A DNA stretch of 64,000 nt. Origin: Tateyamaria omphalii (GTDB lineage Bacteria; Pseudomonadota; Alphaproteobacteria; Rhodobacterales; Rhodobacteraceae). The notes beneath the pieces are model-generated. The model saw only the letters and a list, made by a program, of their open reading frames with translations, was not told the origin of the DNA and ran no database searches. This document shows positions 35,099 to 44,575 of the stretch, in pieces. The translations under genes and the position numbers were made by a program. Numbering within the stretch: the first letter of the stretch is position 1; every line of letters starts with the position of its first letter. The DNA is taken from positions 124,001 through 188,000 of the forward strand of contig NZ_JAHVHT010000004.1 of the NCBI RefSeq assembly GCF_019802125.1, written 5' to 3'.

Positions 35099-35557
35099 TC
35101 AAACGGGCAGCGCCGTGGTCTTGAACACGGTTCTGAGGGCAAAGCTCGACTGCATCTGTGCCACGCCCGGCAGACGGGCGAGGTACTGGCGGTGGATGCG
35201 AGCGAAATCCTCGGTATCTTCGGCGACGACTTTGAGTATGTAGTCTGCCGTGCCTGCCATCAGGTGGCATTCGAGCACATCGGGAATGCGTGCCACCGCC
35301 TTTTCAAAAGCATCGAGTACTTCGTCCGCCTGGCCTTGTAAGGTAATCTCGACAAAGACTGTGGTGGGCACGCCCATCTTGCGTGCATCCAGAAGCGCGA
35401 CATAGTCGCGAATGTAGCCCGCCTGTTCCAGCCGCTGGACGCGGCGATGGCAAGCCGAAGGGGACAGGTGGACCTTTTCGCTCAGGTCCGAGTTCGACAT
35501 CCGCCCCTGTTTTTGCAGCGCGGACAGGATGCGCCGATCTGTTGTATCCAGGGACAT
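35099..35557 (-). CDS. Lrp/AsnC-family regulator (AldR-like)
   Basis: A 152-residue Lrp/AsnC protein. An N-terminal HTH (DTTDRRILSALQKQGRMSNSDLSEKVHLSPSACHRRVQRLE; recognition helix SPSACHRRVQ) is followed by a RAM/AsnC effector domain (VFVEITLQ; VLECHLMAGTADYILKV). It is divergent from alanine dehydrogenase, the usual partner of AldR-type Lrp regulators, so it probably activates ald in response to alanine. AAGGACC lies before the ATG at 35557; a longer frame to 35623 would run into the shared promoter. Confidence 0.9.
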   Translation of the reverse strand: MSLDTTDRRILSALQKQGRMSNSDLSEKVHLSPSACHRRVQRLEQAGYIRDYVALLDARKMGVPTTVFVEITLQGQADEVLDAFEKAVARIPDVLECHLMAGTADYILKVVAEDTEDFARIHRQYLARLPGVAQMQSSFALRTVFKTTALPV

Positions 35558-35579
35558 GTGTGCAGGGTCCTTCGACAAA

Positions 35580-35595
35580 TGCGTTTTATGACGCA
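35580..35595. promoter_or_regulatory. inverted repeat in the lrp-ald promoter
   Basis: TGCGT-TTTATG-ACGCA is a perfect 5-bp inverted repeat 22 bases upstream of the lrp-type gene and 96 bases from ald. It is a likely operator for the Lrp-type regulator. Confidence 0.45.
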
Positions 35596-35691
35596 CGTTT
35601 CTTCGATGTATATGCGCCAACACGATCCATTTATGGTGTCCAATTGCAAGCGAATTGCGCCACGATTGGGACAGTAGATGAGGAGGACGCC

Positions 35692-36810
35692 ATGCACATC
35701 GGATGCCCCACGGAAATCAAGGCGCAGGAGTTTCGGGTCGGTTTGACACCAAATGCCGCGCGCGAGGCGGTGGCCCATGGCCATACCGTTAGCGTGCAAT
35801 CGGATGCCGGGCGCGGTGCCGGGTTCGAGGATGCGGACTATGTTACTGCGGGCGCGCGCATTCTGGACACCGCCGAAGAGGTCTTTGCCACCGCCGACAT
35901 GATCGTGAAGGTGAAGGAGCCGCAGGCGGTGGAGCGCAAGATGCTGCGCGAGGGCCAGTTGCTGTTCACCTATCTGCATCTCGCGCCGGACCCTGAGCAG
36001 ACCCATGACCTACTCGCCTCTGGCTGCACGGCCATCGCCTATGAAACGGTGACAGATGCGTCGGGTGGTTTGCCCCTGCTTGCGCCGATGTCTGAAGTGG
36101 CGGGCCGCCTGGCCCCGCAGGTGGGTGCATGGACGCTGCAAAAGGCCAATGGCGGGCGCGGTGTTTTGATGGGCGGTGTGCCGGGTGTGGGCCCTGCCCG
36201 CGTGGTTGTCATTGGCGGCGGCGTTGTGGGCACCCATGCGGCACGTGTGGCCGCTGGCATGGGCGCGGATGTGACCGTCCTCGACCGGTCCCTGCCCCGG
36301 ATGCGTTATCTGGACGATGTGTTTTCCGGCCTGTTCAAGACCAGCTTTGCAAGTGCAGGCAACACCGCCGAACTGGTGGCCGCGGCTGATATGGTGGTGG
36401 GCGCGGTGCTGATCCCAGGCGCGGCGGCGCCCAAGCTGGTGACCCGCGCGCAACTGTCGACGATGAAGCCCGGCGCAGCCATTGTGGATGTGGCCATCGA
36501 TCAAGGCGGATGCTTTGAGACATCCCGCGCCACAACGCACGACGACCCGATCTACGAGGTTGATGGCATCATGCACTATTGCGTGGCCAACATGCCGGGC
36601 GCCGTGGCGCGCACGTCGACCATCGCGCTTGGCAATGCGACGATGCCGTTCATGCTGGCGTTGGCCGACAAGGGGTGGCGAGAGGCCTGCGCCGACGATC
36701 CACACCTGTTGGCGGGTCTGAACGTCCATGCCGGCAAGCTGACATATTTTGCCGTGGGCAAGGCGCTGGGGATCGACGTGATCGCGCCGGGCTTGGCCCT
36801 GAAACAGTGA
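35692..36810 (+). CDS. ald: alanine dehydrogenase
   Basis: A 372-residue NAD-dependent alanine dehydrogenase. The N-terminal AlaDh/PNT domain has [20 protein letters not shown], and the substrate-binding Lys is in [12 protein letters not shown] (about residue 75). The Rossmann domain has [22 protein letters not shown] (about 169-190). The C-terminus returns to the catalytic domain ([18 protein letters not shown]). It interconverts L-alanine and pyruvate plus ammonia. GAGGAGG precedes the ATG at 35692. The divergent Lrp gene probably controls it. Confidence 0.95.
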   Translation: MHIGCPTEIKAQEFRVGLTPNAAREAVAHGHTVSVQSDAGRGAGFEDADYVTAGARILDTAEEVFATADMIVKVKEPQAVERKMLREGQLLFTYLHLAPDPEQTHDLLASGCTAIAYETVTDASGGLPLLAPMSEVAGRLAPQVGAWTLQKANGGRGVLMGGVPGVGPARVVVIGGGVVGTHAARVAAGMGADVTVLDRSLPRMRYLDDVFSGLFKTSFASAGNTAELVAAADMVVGAVLIPGAAAPKLVTRAQLSTMKPGAAIVDVAIDQGGCFETSRATTHDDPIYEVDGIMHYCVANMPGAVARTSTIALGNATMPFMLALADKGWREACADDPHLLAGLNVHAGKLTYFAVGKALGIDVIAPGLALKQ

Positions 36811-36813
36811 AAG

Positions 36814-36851
36814 CAAAACCGCCGCCCATGGCGTGTGGGCGGCGGTGTTTT
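36814..36851. terminator. bidirectional terminator between ald and mscL
   Basis: ACCGCCGCCC (36818-36827) pairs with GGGCGGCGGT (36837-36846), a 10-bp stem. AAAA precedes it and GTTTTC follows, so it can serve both convergent genes. Confidence 0.88.
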
Positions 36852-36863
36852 CACGGGGTCGGC

Positions 36864-37298
36864 TTACGCCTGCCTGGCGAGCTGGTCGCGGATCTCGATC
36901 AGGATGTCCAACTCGCTCGGGCCGCTTTCGACCTCGGGCGCAACCTCTTCCGGCTTCTCAGCCATGGCTTTGACCTTGTTCACATAGCGCACAAGCATGA
37001 ACACCACGAAGGCGATGATCAGGAAGTTGATGACGGCCATCAGGAAAGCGCCGTAGGCAAACACGGCCGCCCCGGCCTCGCGCGCGGCTTCAAGCGAGGC
37101 ACCCGCGGCCACGTCCCCGGCCAGAACGGCGTAGTTGTTGGTGAAATCCAGGCCACCGGTGAACAGACCGATGATCGGATTGATCAGGTCACCGACCAGC
37201 GATGTCACGATCGCGGTAAAGGCCGCGCCGATGATGATCCCGACGGCCATATCCATGACATTGCCCTTGGCAATGAAATCCTTGAACTCGTTTAGCAT
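36864..37298 (-). CDS. mscL: large-conductance mechanosensitive channel
   Basis: A 144-residue MscL. The N-terminal helix and TM1 are [29 protein letters not shown], with the conserved gate residues in [13 protein letters not shown]. The periplasmic loop (about residues 45-75) is Ala-rich, TM2 is [19 protein letters not shown], and the charged C-terminal helix is [13 protein letters not shown]. It opens at high membrane tension to release solutes on osmotic downshock, which fits with otsBA in a marine cell. AAGGGACT precedes the ATG at 37298; the frame open to 37367 is not needed. Confidence 0.95.
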   Translation of the reverse strand: MLNEFKDFIAKGNVMDMAVGIIIGAAFTAIVTSLVGDLINPIIGLFTGGLDFTNNYAVLAGDVAAGASLEAAREAGAAVFAYGAFLMAVINFLIIAFVVFMLVRYVNKVKAMAEKPEEVAPEVESGPSELDILIEIRDQLARQA

Positions 37299-37397
37299 AT
37301 TTAGTCCCTTGTTGGCTTCTGCACGCGTTATGTTGTTTTTGGTGCGTGCGTAAACATTGGTTAACACATCTGCTCACAGAGCAAGGACTATTTTGAC

Positions 37398-37410
37398 GGG
37401 GAATTTCCCC
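37398..37410. promoter_or_regulatory. 13-bp palindrome upstream of the GST gene
   Basis: GGGGAATTTCCCC is a perfect palindrome around a central T, 34 bases before the GST start and just after a TTGACG. It is a candidate operator for an unknown regulator. Confidence 0.35.
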
Positions 37411-37443
37411 TATGTGCGACCCATTGCCTAAAGGAGACGACCC

Positions 37444-38142
37444 ATGGCTGACCTCAGCGCCTTTCCGATCACGCAGAAATGGACCCCCAAGGACCCGTCG
37501 GTTCTGCAACTCTTTTCCTTTCCGACGCCCAACGGTGTGAAAGTATCCATCGCACTGGAAGAGATGCAGATCCCTTACGAGGCGCATCTGGTCACACTGG
37601 CAGATGCCGATGTCAAAAGCCCCGAATTTCTGTCGCTGAACCCCAACAACAAGATCCCCGCCATCATCGATCCGAACGGCCCCGACGGCACGCCCGTCGG
37701 CCTGTTCGAAAGTGGCGCGATCCTGATTTACCTCGCCGAAAAGTCCGGCAAGTTGTTGGGCGACACGGCAACGGACAAGGCGAAGGTGATCCAATGGCTA
37801 ATGTTCCAGATGGGGGGCCTAGGCCCCATGCTGGGGCAACTGGGCTTCTTCGTGAAGTTCGCCGGCAGCCAGTGGGAGGACAAACGCCCGCAGCAAAGGT
37901 ATTTGGACGAAGGCAAGCGCCTGCTCGCCGTGCTGGAAAAGGAACTGGAGGGCAAGGACTGGATCACGGGCCAATTCTCGATCGCCGATATCGCCATCGC
38001 GCCATGGCTGAACGCCCTGAACTTCTACGAGGCCAAGGACATGGTCGGCTGGGACACTCACCAGAACCTGATCGCCTATGTCGACCGCTTCTACGCCCGC
38101 CCGGCCGTGGACAAAGCCAAGAACATCCCACCCCGTCCCTAA
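37444..38142 (+). CDS. glutathione S-transferase (YghU/YfcG-like)
   Basis: A 232-residue GST. The thioredoxin-like domain has LQLFSFPTPNGVKVSIALEEMQIPYE, the cis-Pro block NNKIPAIIDP and the glutathione-binding FESGAILIYLAEK. The helical domain has the GPMLGQLGFFVKFA pattern and ends with an N-capping motif (FSIADIAIAPWL). The TPNG motif and the Asn/Thr-based active site match the nu class (YfcG/YghU), which has disulfide reductase activity. AAGGAGA precedes the ATG. It is followed by dispersed repeat A. Confidence 0.9.
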   Translation: MADLSAFPITQKWTPKDPSVLQLFSFPTPNGVKVSIALEEMQIPYEAHLVTLADADVKSPEFLSLNPNNKIPAIIDPNGPDGTPVGLFESGAILIYLAEKSGKLLGDTATDKAKVIQWLMFQMGGLGPMLGQLGFFVKFAGSQWEDKRPQQRYLDEGKRLLAVLEKELEGKDWITGQFSIADIAIAPWLNALNFYEAKDMVGWDTHQNLIAYVDRFYARPAVDKAKNIPPRP

Positions 38143-38145
38143 GCC

Positions 38146-38190
38146 TTTCTTCTGGCTGAAAATACTTCGGGGTTTGGGGCAGAGCCCCAA
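38146..38190 (+). repeat. dispersed repeat A, copy 3 with hairpin
   Basis: TTTCTTCTGGCTGAAAATAC is followed by CGGGG and the hairpin TTGGGGC-AGA-GCCCCAA (38174-38190). It begins 3 bases after the GST stop and probably acts at the transcript end. Confidence 0.85.
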
Positions 38191-38224
38191 TCAAACAATG
38201 GCGTCGCCTCAGGCGTCCTTGGGA

Positions 38225-39829
38225 TCAGACGACGCGCATCCCCGCACTGATCTTTTCGGCCATCATGATGGTGGGGGCATTCGTGTTCCCACCCAAAAGC
38301 CGCGGCATCAGCGACGCATCCACCACCCGCAGGCCGTCGGTGCCATGCACGCGACCCGTGGAATCCGTCACCGCCAGGTCGTCCTGCCCCATGCGGCAGG
38401 TGCCTACAGGGTGATAGATCGTGTCAGCGCGCGCCCGAATGTCCGCCTCAAGGGCCGCGTCGCTGCCCTCATGGGCATAGAGCTGCTTGCCCCGCCACGG
38501 GTCGAGCGGCGGTGCGGTCAGGATCGCTTCCATCTGCCGCGCCCCTTTCATCAGCAGGTCGAGATCGCGGCGGTCCGTCAGATAGCCGGGGTCAATACGC
38601 GGTGGTGCTGCCGGGTCGGAGGACTGCAAGCCCACATGGCCCGTGCTGTAGGGGCGCAGCACGCAGACATGGCAGGAGTAGCCGAAGCGCGTGTGGATCT
38701 TGCGCATGTGCTGATCGACGATGCCCACGACAAAATGCAGTTGCAGATCCGGCCGGTCGGCAGACGGGTCGGAGCGCAGGAAGGCGCCCGCTTCGGCGAA
38801 GGGCGACGCAAAAAGCCCCGTGCCATCCTTGCGCCACTGCAGCCCTGCTTTCGCCAGTGCCGCAAGGCCCTTGGGGTTCAGCCCCACAACGTCGTCCCGT
38901 TTGGAGTGATAGCTGATGATGTAATCCAGATGGTCCTGCAAGTTCTGCCCGACACCCGGCAGATCGTGCACCACATCGATACCATGCTGGGACAGCTCGT
39001 CTCGCGGTCCGATGCCGGACAACAGCAAGAGCTGCGGAGACCCGAATGCGCCGCCAGACAGGATGACCTCGCGCGCGGCCTCGACCAGCTTGACCTTGCC
39101 CTGATGCTTGATCCGCACACCAACCGCGCGCGTCCCCTCCATCTCGACCTTCTGCGCCATGGCGCGTGTGAGGATGGTCAGGTTGCTGCGCGCCTGCACC
39201 GCCGGGGGCAAGTAGGCCGCCGCAGCCGAACAGCGCTCACCTCGGGCCGGACCCGTATGATGCTGTGTCACTTGATATAGACCAACGCCCTCCTGCCGCG
39301 GACCATTGAAATCCTCGGTTGCGCGGATCTGTTGCCCGGTCGCTGCCTCGACAAATGCATGGGTGATCTCCCGCGGCTCGGACTGTTCGGCCACCTGCAA
39401 TGGGCCGTCTGCGCCATGCAGATCATCGCTGCCGCGCGCATTGCACTCGGACAGTTTGAAATAGGGCAGCACACTGTCCCAGTTCCAGCCATCCGCGCCC
39501 AGATCGGCCCACTCGTCATAGTCCTTTCGATGCCCGCGAATATAGAGCATCGCGTTGATCGCGCTGGAGCCCCCCAGCGTGCGCCCGCGCGGCTGGAACC
39601 CGCGCCGCCCGTTCAGTTCAGCCTGCGGTTCGGTATGAAAGGCCCAGTTGTTGATCTTGGGCCGGCCCGAAATCATGCCCGCCACCAGCGCCGGTGCGCG
39701 GACAAAGATATCGCGACCGCCGCCGCCCGCTTCGATCAGGCAAACGGATACGGCGGCATCTTCGCTCAGCCGTGAGGCCATCACGCAGCCCGCCGAGCCG
39801 CCGCCAACAATGACATAATCGAATTTCAT
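38225..39829 (-). CDS. GMC-family FAD oxidoreductase (choline/alcohol dehydrogenase-like)
   Basis: A 534-residue GMC oxidoreductase. The FAD-binding N-terminus is [21 protein letters not shown]. The family signatures are [27 protein letters not shown] (landmark [14 protein letters not shown]) and [22 protein letters not shown]. The C-terminal catalytic block is [10 protein letters not shown], with the active-site His, then VVDASLMP. It is close to choline dehydrogenase and polyethylene-glycol or alcohol dehydrogenases; the substrate cannot be fixed from sequence. No betaine-aldehyde dehydrogenase or BetI is adjacent, which argues against a simple bet operon. GGGGAGG precedes the ATG at 39829. 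Confidence 0.88.
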   Translation of the reverse strand: MKFDYVIVGGGSAGCVMASRLSEDAAVSVCLIEAGGGGRDIFVRAPALVAGMISGRPKINNWAFHTEPQAELNGRRGFQPRGRTLGGSSAINAMLYIRGHRKDYDEWADLGADGWNWDSVLPYFKLSECNARGSDDLHGADGPLQVAEQSEPREITHAFVEAATGQQIRATEDFNGPRQEGVGLYQVTQHHTGPARGERCSAAAAYLPPAVQARSNLTILTRAMAQKVEMEGTRAVGVRIKHQGKVKLVEAAREVILSGGAFGSPQLLLLSGIGPRDELSQHGIDVVHDLPGVGQNLQDHLDYIISYHSKRDDVVGLNPKGLAALAKAGLQWRKDGTGLFASPFAEAGAFLRSDPSADRPDLQLHFVVGIVDQHMRKIHTRFGYSCHVCVLRPYSTGHVGLQSSDPAAPPRIDPGYLTDRRDLDLLMKGARQMEAILTAPPLDPWRGKQLYAHEGSDAALEADIRARADTIYHPVGTCRMGQDDLAVTDSTGRVHGTDGLRVVDASLMPRLLGGNTNAPTIMMAEKISAGMRVV

Positions 39830-39946
39830 GTGCGCCTCCCCTTTTTGGGAGGCTAGGCGCGCGCCCGGCACGCCACAAGAGTGACCCTGGGTCGGCGGGT
39901 GGGCGCATTTCGGGCCAAGGGCCCGGAACAGTCCCACGCGATCGAC

Positions 39947-40393
39947 CTATCCCGGCAAGGATCCGGTCAGCACATAGCGCAGGATGTCCACCACCTGCCC
40001 CGGCTCTTCGGCCACGGCCAGCGCGGCGGCGTCCACCTCTTTCAGCGCATGGGCGTGATCGGGACCGTGCAGAATGATCAGCGACTTGCCAAGCGCCGCG
40101 GCATAGCCCGCATCAAATGCCGCGTTCCACTGCTTGTACTGCTCGCCAAAGCGCACCACGACCACGTCCGCATCGGCAATCCCCTTTCGCGTGCGGATCG
40201 CGTTCACCATCGCGCCCTTGTGGTCGTGCCAGTACTTCTTTTCTTCGGACCCAAGGATCGCAACGCCGCAATCGTCGCTGGCCGCATGGTCGGTCACGGG
40301 CGAGGAAAAGGTCACGTCGAGGCCCTGCGCGCCCTCGATGATCTGTTCCCGCCAATCGGTGTGGATTTCACCGGACAAATACACATTCAGCAT
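39947..40393 (-). CDS. ytoQ: YtoQ-family protein
   Basis: A 148-residue protein with the YtoQ pattern: LNVYLSGEIHTDWREQI at the start, then PVTDHAASDDCG and EKKYWHDHKGAMVNAIRTRKGIADADVVVVRFGEQYKQWNAAFDAG (landmarks KYWHDHKGA, FGEQYKQWN). The Rossmann-like layout resembles nucleoside 2-deoxyribosyltransferase-type folds (YLSG...E.Y.QWN...G), so a nucleotide-processing role is possible. It is soluble, with function unknown. It lies between the GMC oxidoreductase and a methyltransferase on the same strand, with gaps of 60 bases or more. Confidence 0.85.
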   Translation of the reverse strand: MLNVYLSGEIHTDWREQIIEGAQGLDVTFSSPVTDHAASDDCGVAILGSEEKKYWHDHKGAMVNAIRTRKGIADADVVVVRFGEQYKQWNAAFDAGYAAALGKSLIILHGPDHAHALKEVDAAALAVAEEPGQVVDILRYVLTGSLPG

Positions 40394-40453
40394 CGCGTCA
40401 CTCCCTCGGGTTGGTCCCGCCTAACCTGCGCTTTCGTCGCGCAAAAACAAGGG

Positions 40454-41083
40454 TCAGGTCCGGCGTGCCACAACGAAATGATTGGGCGGACGGATGGGAT
40501 AATTGCCCGTCTCCAGGATTTCGAAGCCTGCACGGGCGATCCGCGCATCCACATCGGCAATGCTGTCGAACCGCACAAACGGCGCCTTGCCCACCAGTTG
40601 CATCAGCGGGATGAGGCGTTTCAACAGGCCGAATTTGAACCCAAGCGACCGCTCTCCGATGCAGGGCGACTTGCTGATGAACAGCCCGCCGGGGGTCAGA
40701 AGGTCATGCACCCGCGCCATGGTTGCTTCGACATCGGGCACAAGGTGAAACAAGTTGAAGGCCATCACCACATCGAACGTGCCATCCTGCAGCGCCGGGT
40801 CGAACACATCCGCCTGCAGGAAGCGGACATTGTCCACTCCCATCTTCGCCGTCGCCTGCGCGATCATGCCACCGGAATAGTCGGTGGCCAGGATCGATCC
40901 CGCATGTTCCGCGAGCTTCAGGGCCGTGCTGCCGGTGCCGCATCCGAGTTCCAGAACACGGTCGGTTGGCTTCAGGTATGACGACACCCGGTCGAGTGTC
41001 TGGGCATAGGCGTCGGGGTCGCTTATCGGCTGAGCCGCATATTTGACCGCCACCCGGTCCCAGAATTGTGCTTTGGTCTGCAT
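40454..41083 (-). CDS. class I SAM-dependent methyltransferase
   Basis: A 209-residue methyltransferase. SAM motif I is DRVLELGCGTGSTALKLAEHAG (about residues 47-60). Motif II is ILATDYSGGMIAQA, and FDVVMAFNLFHLVPDVEATMARVHDLLTPGGLFISKSP-type motifs follow (landmark FNLFHLVPD). The substrate is unknown; it belongs to the broad Methyltransf_11/25 group. AAGGAG lies before the ATG at 41083. The divergent LysR gene, 85 bases away, is a likely regulator. Confidence 0.88.
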   Translation of the reverse strand: MQTKAQFWDRVAVKYAAQPISDPDAYAQTLDRVSSYLKPTDRVLELGCGTGSTALKLAEHAGSILATDYSGGMIAQATAKMGVDNVRFLQADVFDPALQDGTFDVVMAFNLFHLVPDVEATMARVHDLLTPGGLFISKSPCIGERSLGFKFGLLKRLIPLMQLVGKAPFVRFDSIADVDARIARAGFEILETGNYPIRPPNHFVVARRT

Positions 41084-41133
41084 CTGCTTTCTCCTTCGCC
41101 GGTGCATATACGACGGGTGGTTTCGGTGGAAAA

Positions 41134-41161
41134 TTGACCTTATTTGCAGGTCATATATACA
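41134..41161 (+). promoter_or_regulatory. candidate promoter of a leaderless LysR mRNA
   Basis: TTGACC (41134-41139) and TATACA (41156-41161) are 16 bases apart. The -10 ends 7 bases before the ATG at 41169, so transcription would begin at or beside the start codon. ATTTG and CAAAT arms in 41142-41165 could form a LysR site overlapping it. Confidence 0.45.
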
Positions 41162-41168
41162 AATTTGC

Positions 41169-42050
41169 ATGGTAAAAGGTTTTGATTGGACACATGTACA
41201 GGCCTTCCTTGCCACTGCAGAGGGCGGATCGCTCTCTGCTGCCGCACGGGATCTGGGGCTGACCCAGCCCACGGTCGGGCGACAGGTGGCGGCCTTGGAG
41301 GACGAGCTACGGCTGGTTCTTTTCGAAAGGACGGCCCGATCCTTGACCCTGACGGATGCAGGGCGCGACCTGCTGGTCGAGGCGCGCAAGATGGGGGACG
41401 CGGCCCAGCGGATCGGCGTCATCGCACAGGGTCGGACCCAAGGCTTGGACGGGACAATCCGCGTCACCGCATCCGACATGATGAGCGCCTATGTGCTGCC
41501 CGACACGCTGCTGAAACTGCGCAGCCTCGCGCCGCGCTTGCGGGTCGATGTTATCGCGGCCAATGACATCCGTGACATCCTGAAGCGCGAGGCAGACATC
41601 GCCATCCGCCATGTGCGCCCAACCGAACCCGACCTGATCGCGCGCAAGATCAATGATGCCTCGGCGCATCTTTATGCCGCGAAGGACTACGTGGCGCGGC
41701 GTGGGATGCCTGCAACCGTTGAGGCGCTAAGAGACCATGACTTCATCAGCATGGCAGACGATGATCGGTTCATCGCCGCTATGGCCGACCGGGGCATCCC
41801 GGTCACACGGGAGAACCTGCGGACAGGATCGACCAGCGGGATCACCACGTGGGAGATGATGCGCAAGGGGTTTGGCCTGTTTCCGATGTCCGACCATATC
41901 GCGGCGCAGTTTGACGATGCCGTGCGGCTGCTGGATGGCGTGACCGATCTGACCTTCCCGGTCTGGTTGGTCACGCATCGCGACCTGCACACCAGCAAGC
42001 GGATCAGGCTGGTGTTTGACCTGCTTGCGGACATGCTGGTCGAGAGCTGA
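41169..42050 (+). CDS. LysR-family transcriptional regulator
   Basis: A 293-residue LysR regulator. The HTH is at about residues 5-64 (DWTHVQAFLATAEGGSLSAAARDLGLTQPTVGRQVAALE; recognition TQPTVGRQV). The effector domain has the TASDMMSAYVLPDTLLKLRSLAPRLRVDVIA pattern and ends in VWLVTHRDLHTSKRIRLVFDLLAD. It has no Shine-Dalgarno, and the promoter position suggests a leaderless mRNA. It is divergent from the methyltransferase, its probable target. Its effector is unknown. Confidence 0.88.
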   Translation: MVKGFDWTHVQAFLATAEGGSLSAAARDLGLTQPTVGRQVAALEDELRLVLFERTARSLTLTDAGRDLLVEARKMGDAAQRIGVIAQGRTQGLDGTIRVTASDMMSAYVLPDTLLKLRSLAPRLRVDVIAANDIRDILKREADIAIRHVRPTEPDLIARKINDASAHLYAAKDYVARRGMPATVEALRDHDFISMADDDRFIAAMADRGIPVTRENLRTGSTSGITTWEMMRKGFGLFPMSDHIAAQFDDAVRLLDGVTDLTFPVWLVTHRDLHTSKRIRLVFDLLADMLVES

Positions 42051-42062
42051 CTTGCCGGTAAA

Positions 42063-42083
42063 GGTGCGCAGTGAATGCGCACC
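42063..42083. repeat. dispersed hairpin repeat B after pheT
   Basis: GGTGCGCA-GTGAA-TGCGCACC is a perfect 8-bp stem followed by CTAC, 6 bases past the pheT stop. It is nearly identical to the hairpin after pheS. Confidence 0.85.
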
Positions 42084-42088
42084 CTACA

Positions 42089-44485
42089 CTAGCCGCGCAA
42101 TGTGCCGCCCGTGGCCTTGGTGACCTTCTCGACCACCTTTTGCGCGACGGCTTCGATGTCCGCGTCTTTGAGCGTCGCGTCCTTGGGCTGCAAGCGCACG
42201 GTCAGGGCGAGGGATTTCTTGCCTTCGCCCAAGGAGCCGCCGATGAACTCGTCAAAGATGCGCACATCTTCGATCAGCGCCTTGTCGGCGCCCATCGCGG
42301 CGTTGACGAGCGTCAGCGCCTCAACCTCGGCATCGACGACAAAGGCAAAGTCACGCTCGACTGCCTGCAAATCGCTGATGTCCAGCGCGCCCTTGTTGGC
42401 ACCGGCCTTGCGCGGCATTGGCACCTCGGTAGGCCAGAGGGTGAAGGCCATGGCGGGTCCTTTGACATCCATTGCCTCAAGAACGCGGGGGTGCAGCTCA
42501 CCAAAGACGCCCAGCACCTTTTTTGGACCAAGGCAGATCTTGCCGTGCCGACCAGGGTGCCACCAGTTCTGCGCGCCGCGCATGATCTGCACCTTGGCAG
42601 GTGCGCCGATGGCGGACAGGATCGCTTCGGCATCCGCCTTCACGTCGTAGACATCGACGGGCCGCGACGCGCTGTGCACGTCCTTGGGTCCGGTGCGGCC
42701 GACCAGCAGGCCGGAAACCAACAGGTGCTGCTCTCCCGGCTCGCCACCGTGGAAGGCCGGGCCGACCTCGAACAGGGCCAGATCAGCAAAGCCGCGCGCC
42801 TGGTTGCGAGCGGCGGCCTGCAAGAGACCGGGCAACAGCGCCGGGCGCATGTGGCTCATGTCGCTGGAGATCGGGTTTTCCAGCATCGTCGCATCGGCGC
42901 CGCCGCCGAACAGCTTGGCCGATGCTTGGTCGATGAAGCTGTAGGTCACGCATTCGTTGTAGCCGAGCGCCGCCGCCGTCCGTCGCGCGATCTGTTCGCG
43001 GCGCTGGATGGGTGTCATCACCGGTTTCGGCACGCCATCCGTCAGGCGGGGCAAGGGCTTGCCCTGCAGCTTGGTCAAGGAGGCGACACGCGCCACTTCC
43101 TCGACCAGATCGGCCTCTCCCATGACATCCGGGCGCCAGCTCGGCACGTGGGCCATGTCGCCTTCAAGTTTGAAGCCGAGCGCGGTCAGCGTCTGGCGCT
43201 GTTCGCTTTCGTGGATCTCCATGCCGACAAGGCTTTGCACCCGTGCCGCGTTCAGGCGGTAGGCGCGGCTGGTGTCCGGGATAGCCCCCGCGCTGACCAC
43301 GCTTGAGGCTGTGCCGCCTGCATGTTCAAGGATCATCGCGCAGGCATGGTCGAGCCCCACAGGGGTGAAGGCCGGATCGACCCCCCGTTCGAAGCGGTAG
43401 CGCGCGTCCGAGTTGATCTTGAGCGCGCGGCCGGTATAGGCGATCTGGATTGGGTCCCAATAGGCGCTTTCGACAAAGACATTCACCGTCTCTTCGGTGC
43501 AGCCCGTTTCGGCGCCACCCATGACACCGGCAATGCTTTCGGGGCCGTTGTCGTCCGAGATGATCATCTGGCCGGGTTGGAAGGTGTAGGTTTTCTCGTC
43601 CAGCGCCGCGATTTCCTCACCACCCTTGGCGCGGTGCACACGCAGGTTGCCCGCCACCTTGTCCGCGTCAAAGACGTGCAGGGGGCGGTTCAGGTCGTAG
43701 GTGAAGTAGTTGGTCACATCGACGAGGAAGGAGATCGGGCGCAGGCCGATGGCACGCAGGCGGTCCTGCAGCCATGCCGGGCTGGGCCCGTTCTGCACAC
43801 CCCGGATCAGGCGGCCGAAGAAGGCGGGGCAGCCGTCCAGCGTGTCGTCATCGATGCTGACCGTGATGTCCGAGACAAAGGCGCCCTCGACCTCGGGCAC
43901 AGGATTGGGGCGCATGGTGCCCAGACCGCGTGCGGCCAGATCGCGGGCAATGCCGCGCACGCCCAGCGCGTCGGGGCGGTTGGGGGTGATGGCAATTTCG
44001 ATCACCGGGTCGACCTTGGCCGGGTCGTTTTCGGCCAGCCAGTCGACAAAACGGTCGCCGACCTCTCCCGAGGGCAGCTCGATGATGCCGTCATGTTCGT
44101 CCGACAGCTCCATCTCGCGCTCGGAGGCCATCATGCCGAAGCTCTCGATCCCACGGATCTTGCCCACGCCGATGGTGGTGTCGATGCCGGGGACGTAGAC
44201 GCCGGGTTTGGCGACGACGACCGTAATCCCCTCGCGCGCGTTGGGGGCACCACAGATGATCTGTTTCTCGCCCTCGTCCGTGGCGACCTGGCAGACGCGC
44301 AGACGGTCGGCATCGGGGTGCTTTTCGGCGCTCAGCACCTTGCCGATGGTAAAGTCGGCCAGCTTCGCCCCGCGGTCCTCGACCCCTTCGACTTCCAGTC
44401 CAAGGTCGGTCAGCGCATAGGTGATCTCGTCCACGGAAGCCGTGGTGTCGAGGTGCTGCTTGAGCCAGCTGAGCGTGAATTTCAT
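42089..44485 (-). CDS. pheT: phenylalanine--tRNA ligase beta subunit
   Basis: A 798-residue PheRS beta chain of full bacterial length. It starts MKFTLSWLKQHLDTTASVDEI. The tRNA-binding (OB) domain spans about 40-150 (LSAEKHPDADRLRVCQV), then the B3/B4 editing domain, the B5 domain (about 400-475, YRLNAARVQSLVGMEI), and the C-terminal anticodon-binding FDX-ACB domain (about 705-798, VERDFAFVVDAEVEA). With PheS it charges tRNA-Phe. GGGGACT lies before the ATG at 44485. It is on the same strand as pheS but separated from it by two genes. Confidence 0.97.
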   Translation of the reverse strand: MKFTLSWLKQHLDTTASVDEITYALTDLGLEVEGVEDRGAKLADFTIGKVLSAEKHPDADRLRVCQVATDEGEKQIICGAPNAREGITVVVAKPGVYVPGIDTTIGVGKIRGIESFGMMASEREMELSDEHDGIIELPSGEVGDRFVDWLAENDPAKVDPVIEIAITPNRPDALGVRGIARDLAARGLGTMRPNPVPEVEGAFVSDITVSIDDDTLDGCPAFFGRLIRGVQNGPSPAWLQDRLRAIGLRPISFLVDVTNYFTYDLNRPLHVFDADKVAGNLRVHRAKGGEEIAALDEKTYTFQPGQMIISDDNGPESIAGVMGGAETGCTEETVNVFVESAYWDPIQIAYTGRALKINSDARYRFERGVDPAFTPVGLDHACAMILEHAGGTASSVVSAGAIPDTSRAYRLNAARVQSLVGMEIHESEQRQTLTALGFKLEGDMAHVPSWRPDVMGEADLVEEVARVASLTKLQGKPLPRLTDGVPKPVMTPIQRREQIARRTAAALGYNECVTYSFIDQASAKLFGGGADATMLENPISSDMSHMRPALLPGLLQAAARNQARGFADLALFEVGPAFHGGEPGEQHLLVSGLLVGRTGPKDVHSASRPVDVYDVKADAEAILSAIGAPAKVQIMRGAQNWWHPGRHGKICLGPKKVLGVFGELHPRVLEAMDVKGPAMAFTLWPTEVPMPRKAGANKGALDISDLQAVERDFAFVVDAEVEALTLVNAAMGADKALIEDVRIFDEFIGGSLGEGKKSLALTVRLQPKDATLKDADIEAVAQKVVEKVTKATGGTLRG

Positions 44486-44575
44486 CGGGCAGTCCCCTGC
44501 ATTCCAGTACCGGGCCTGCAATGGCAAAGTTCAGGCAAAGGTGCAAGCATGGCAGACGCCCGGAGCGCCGCCCAT

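Noticed and set aside
33007-35124. A 705-codon open frame on the plus strand opposite phoX
   Set aside because: It is the complement of a high-GC gene with strong PhoX landmarks. The plus-strand product is Gly/Val/His-rich without any domain, and it would run through the three hairpins and phoX promoter.
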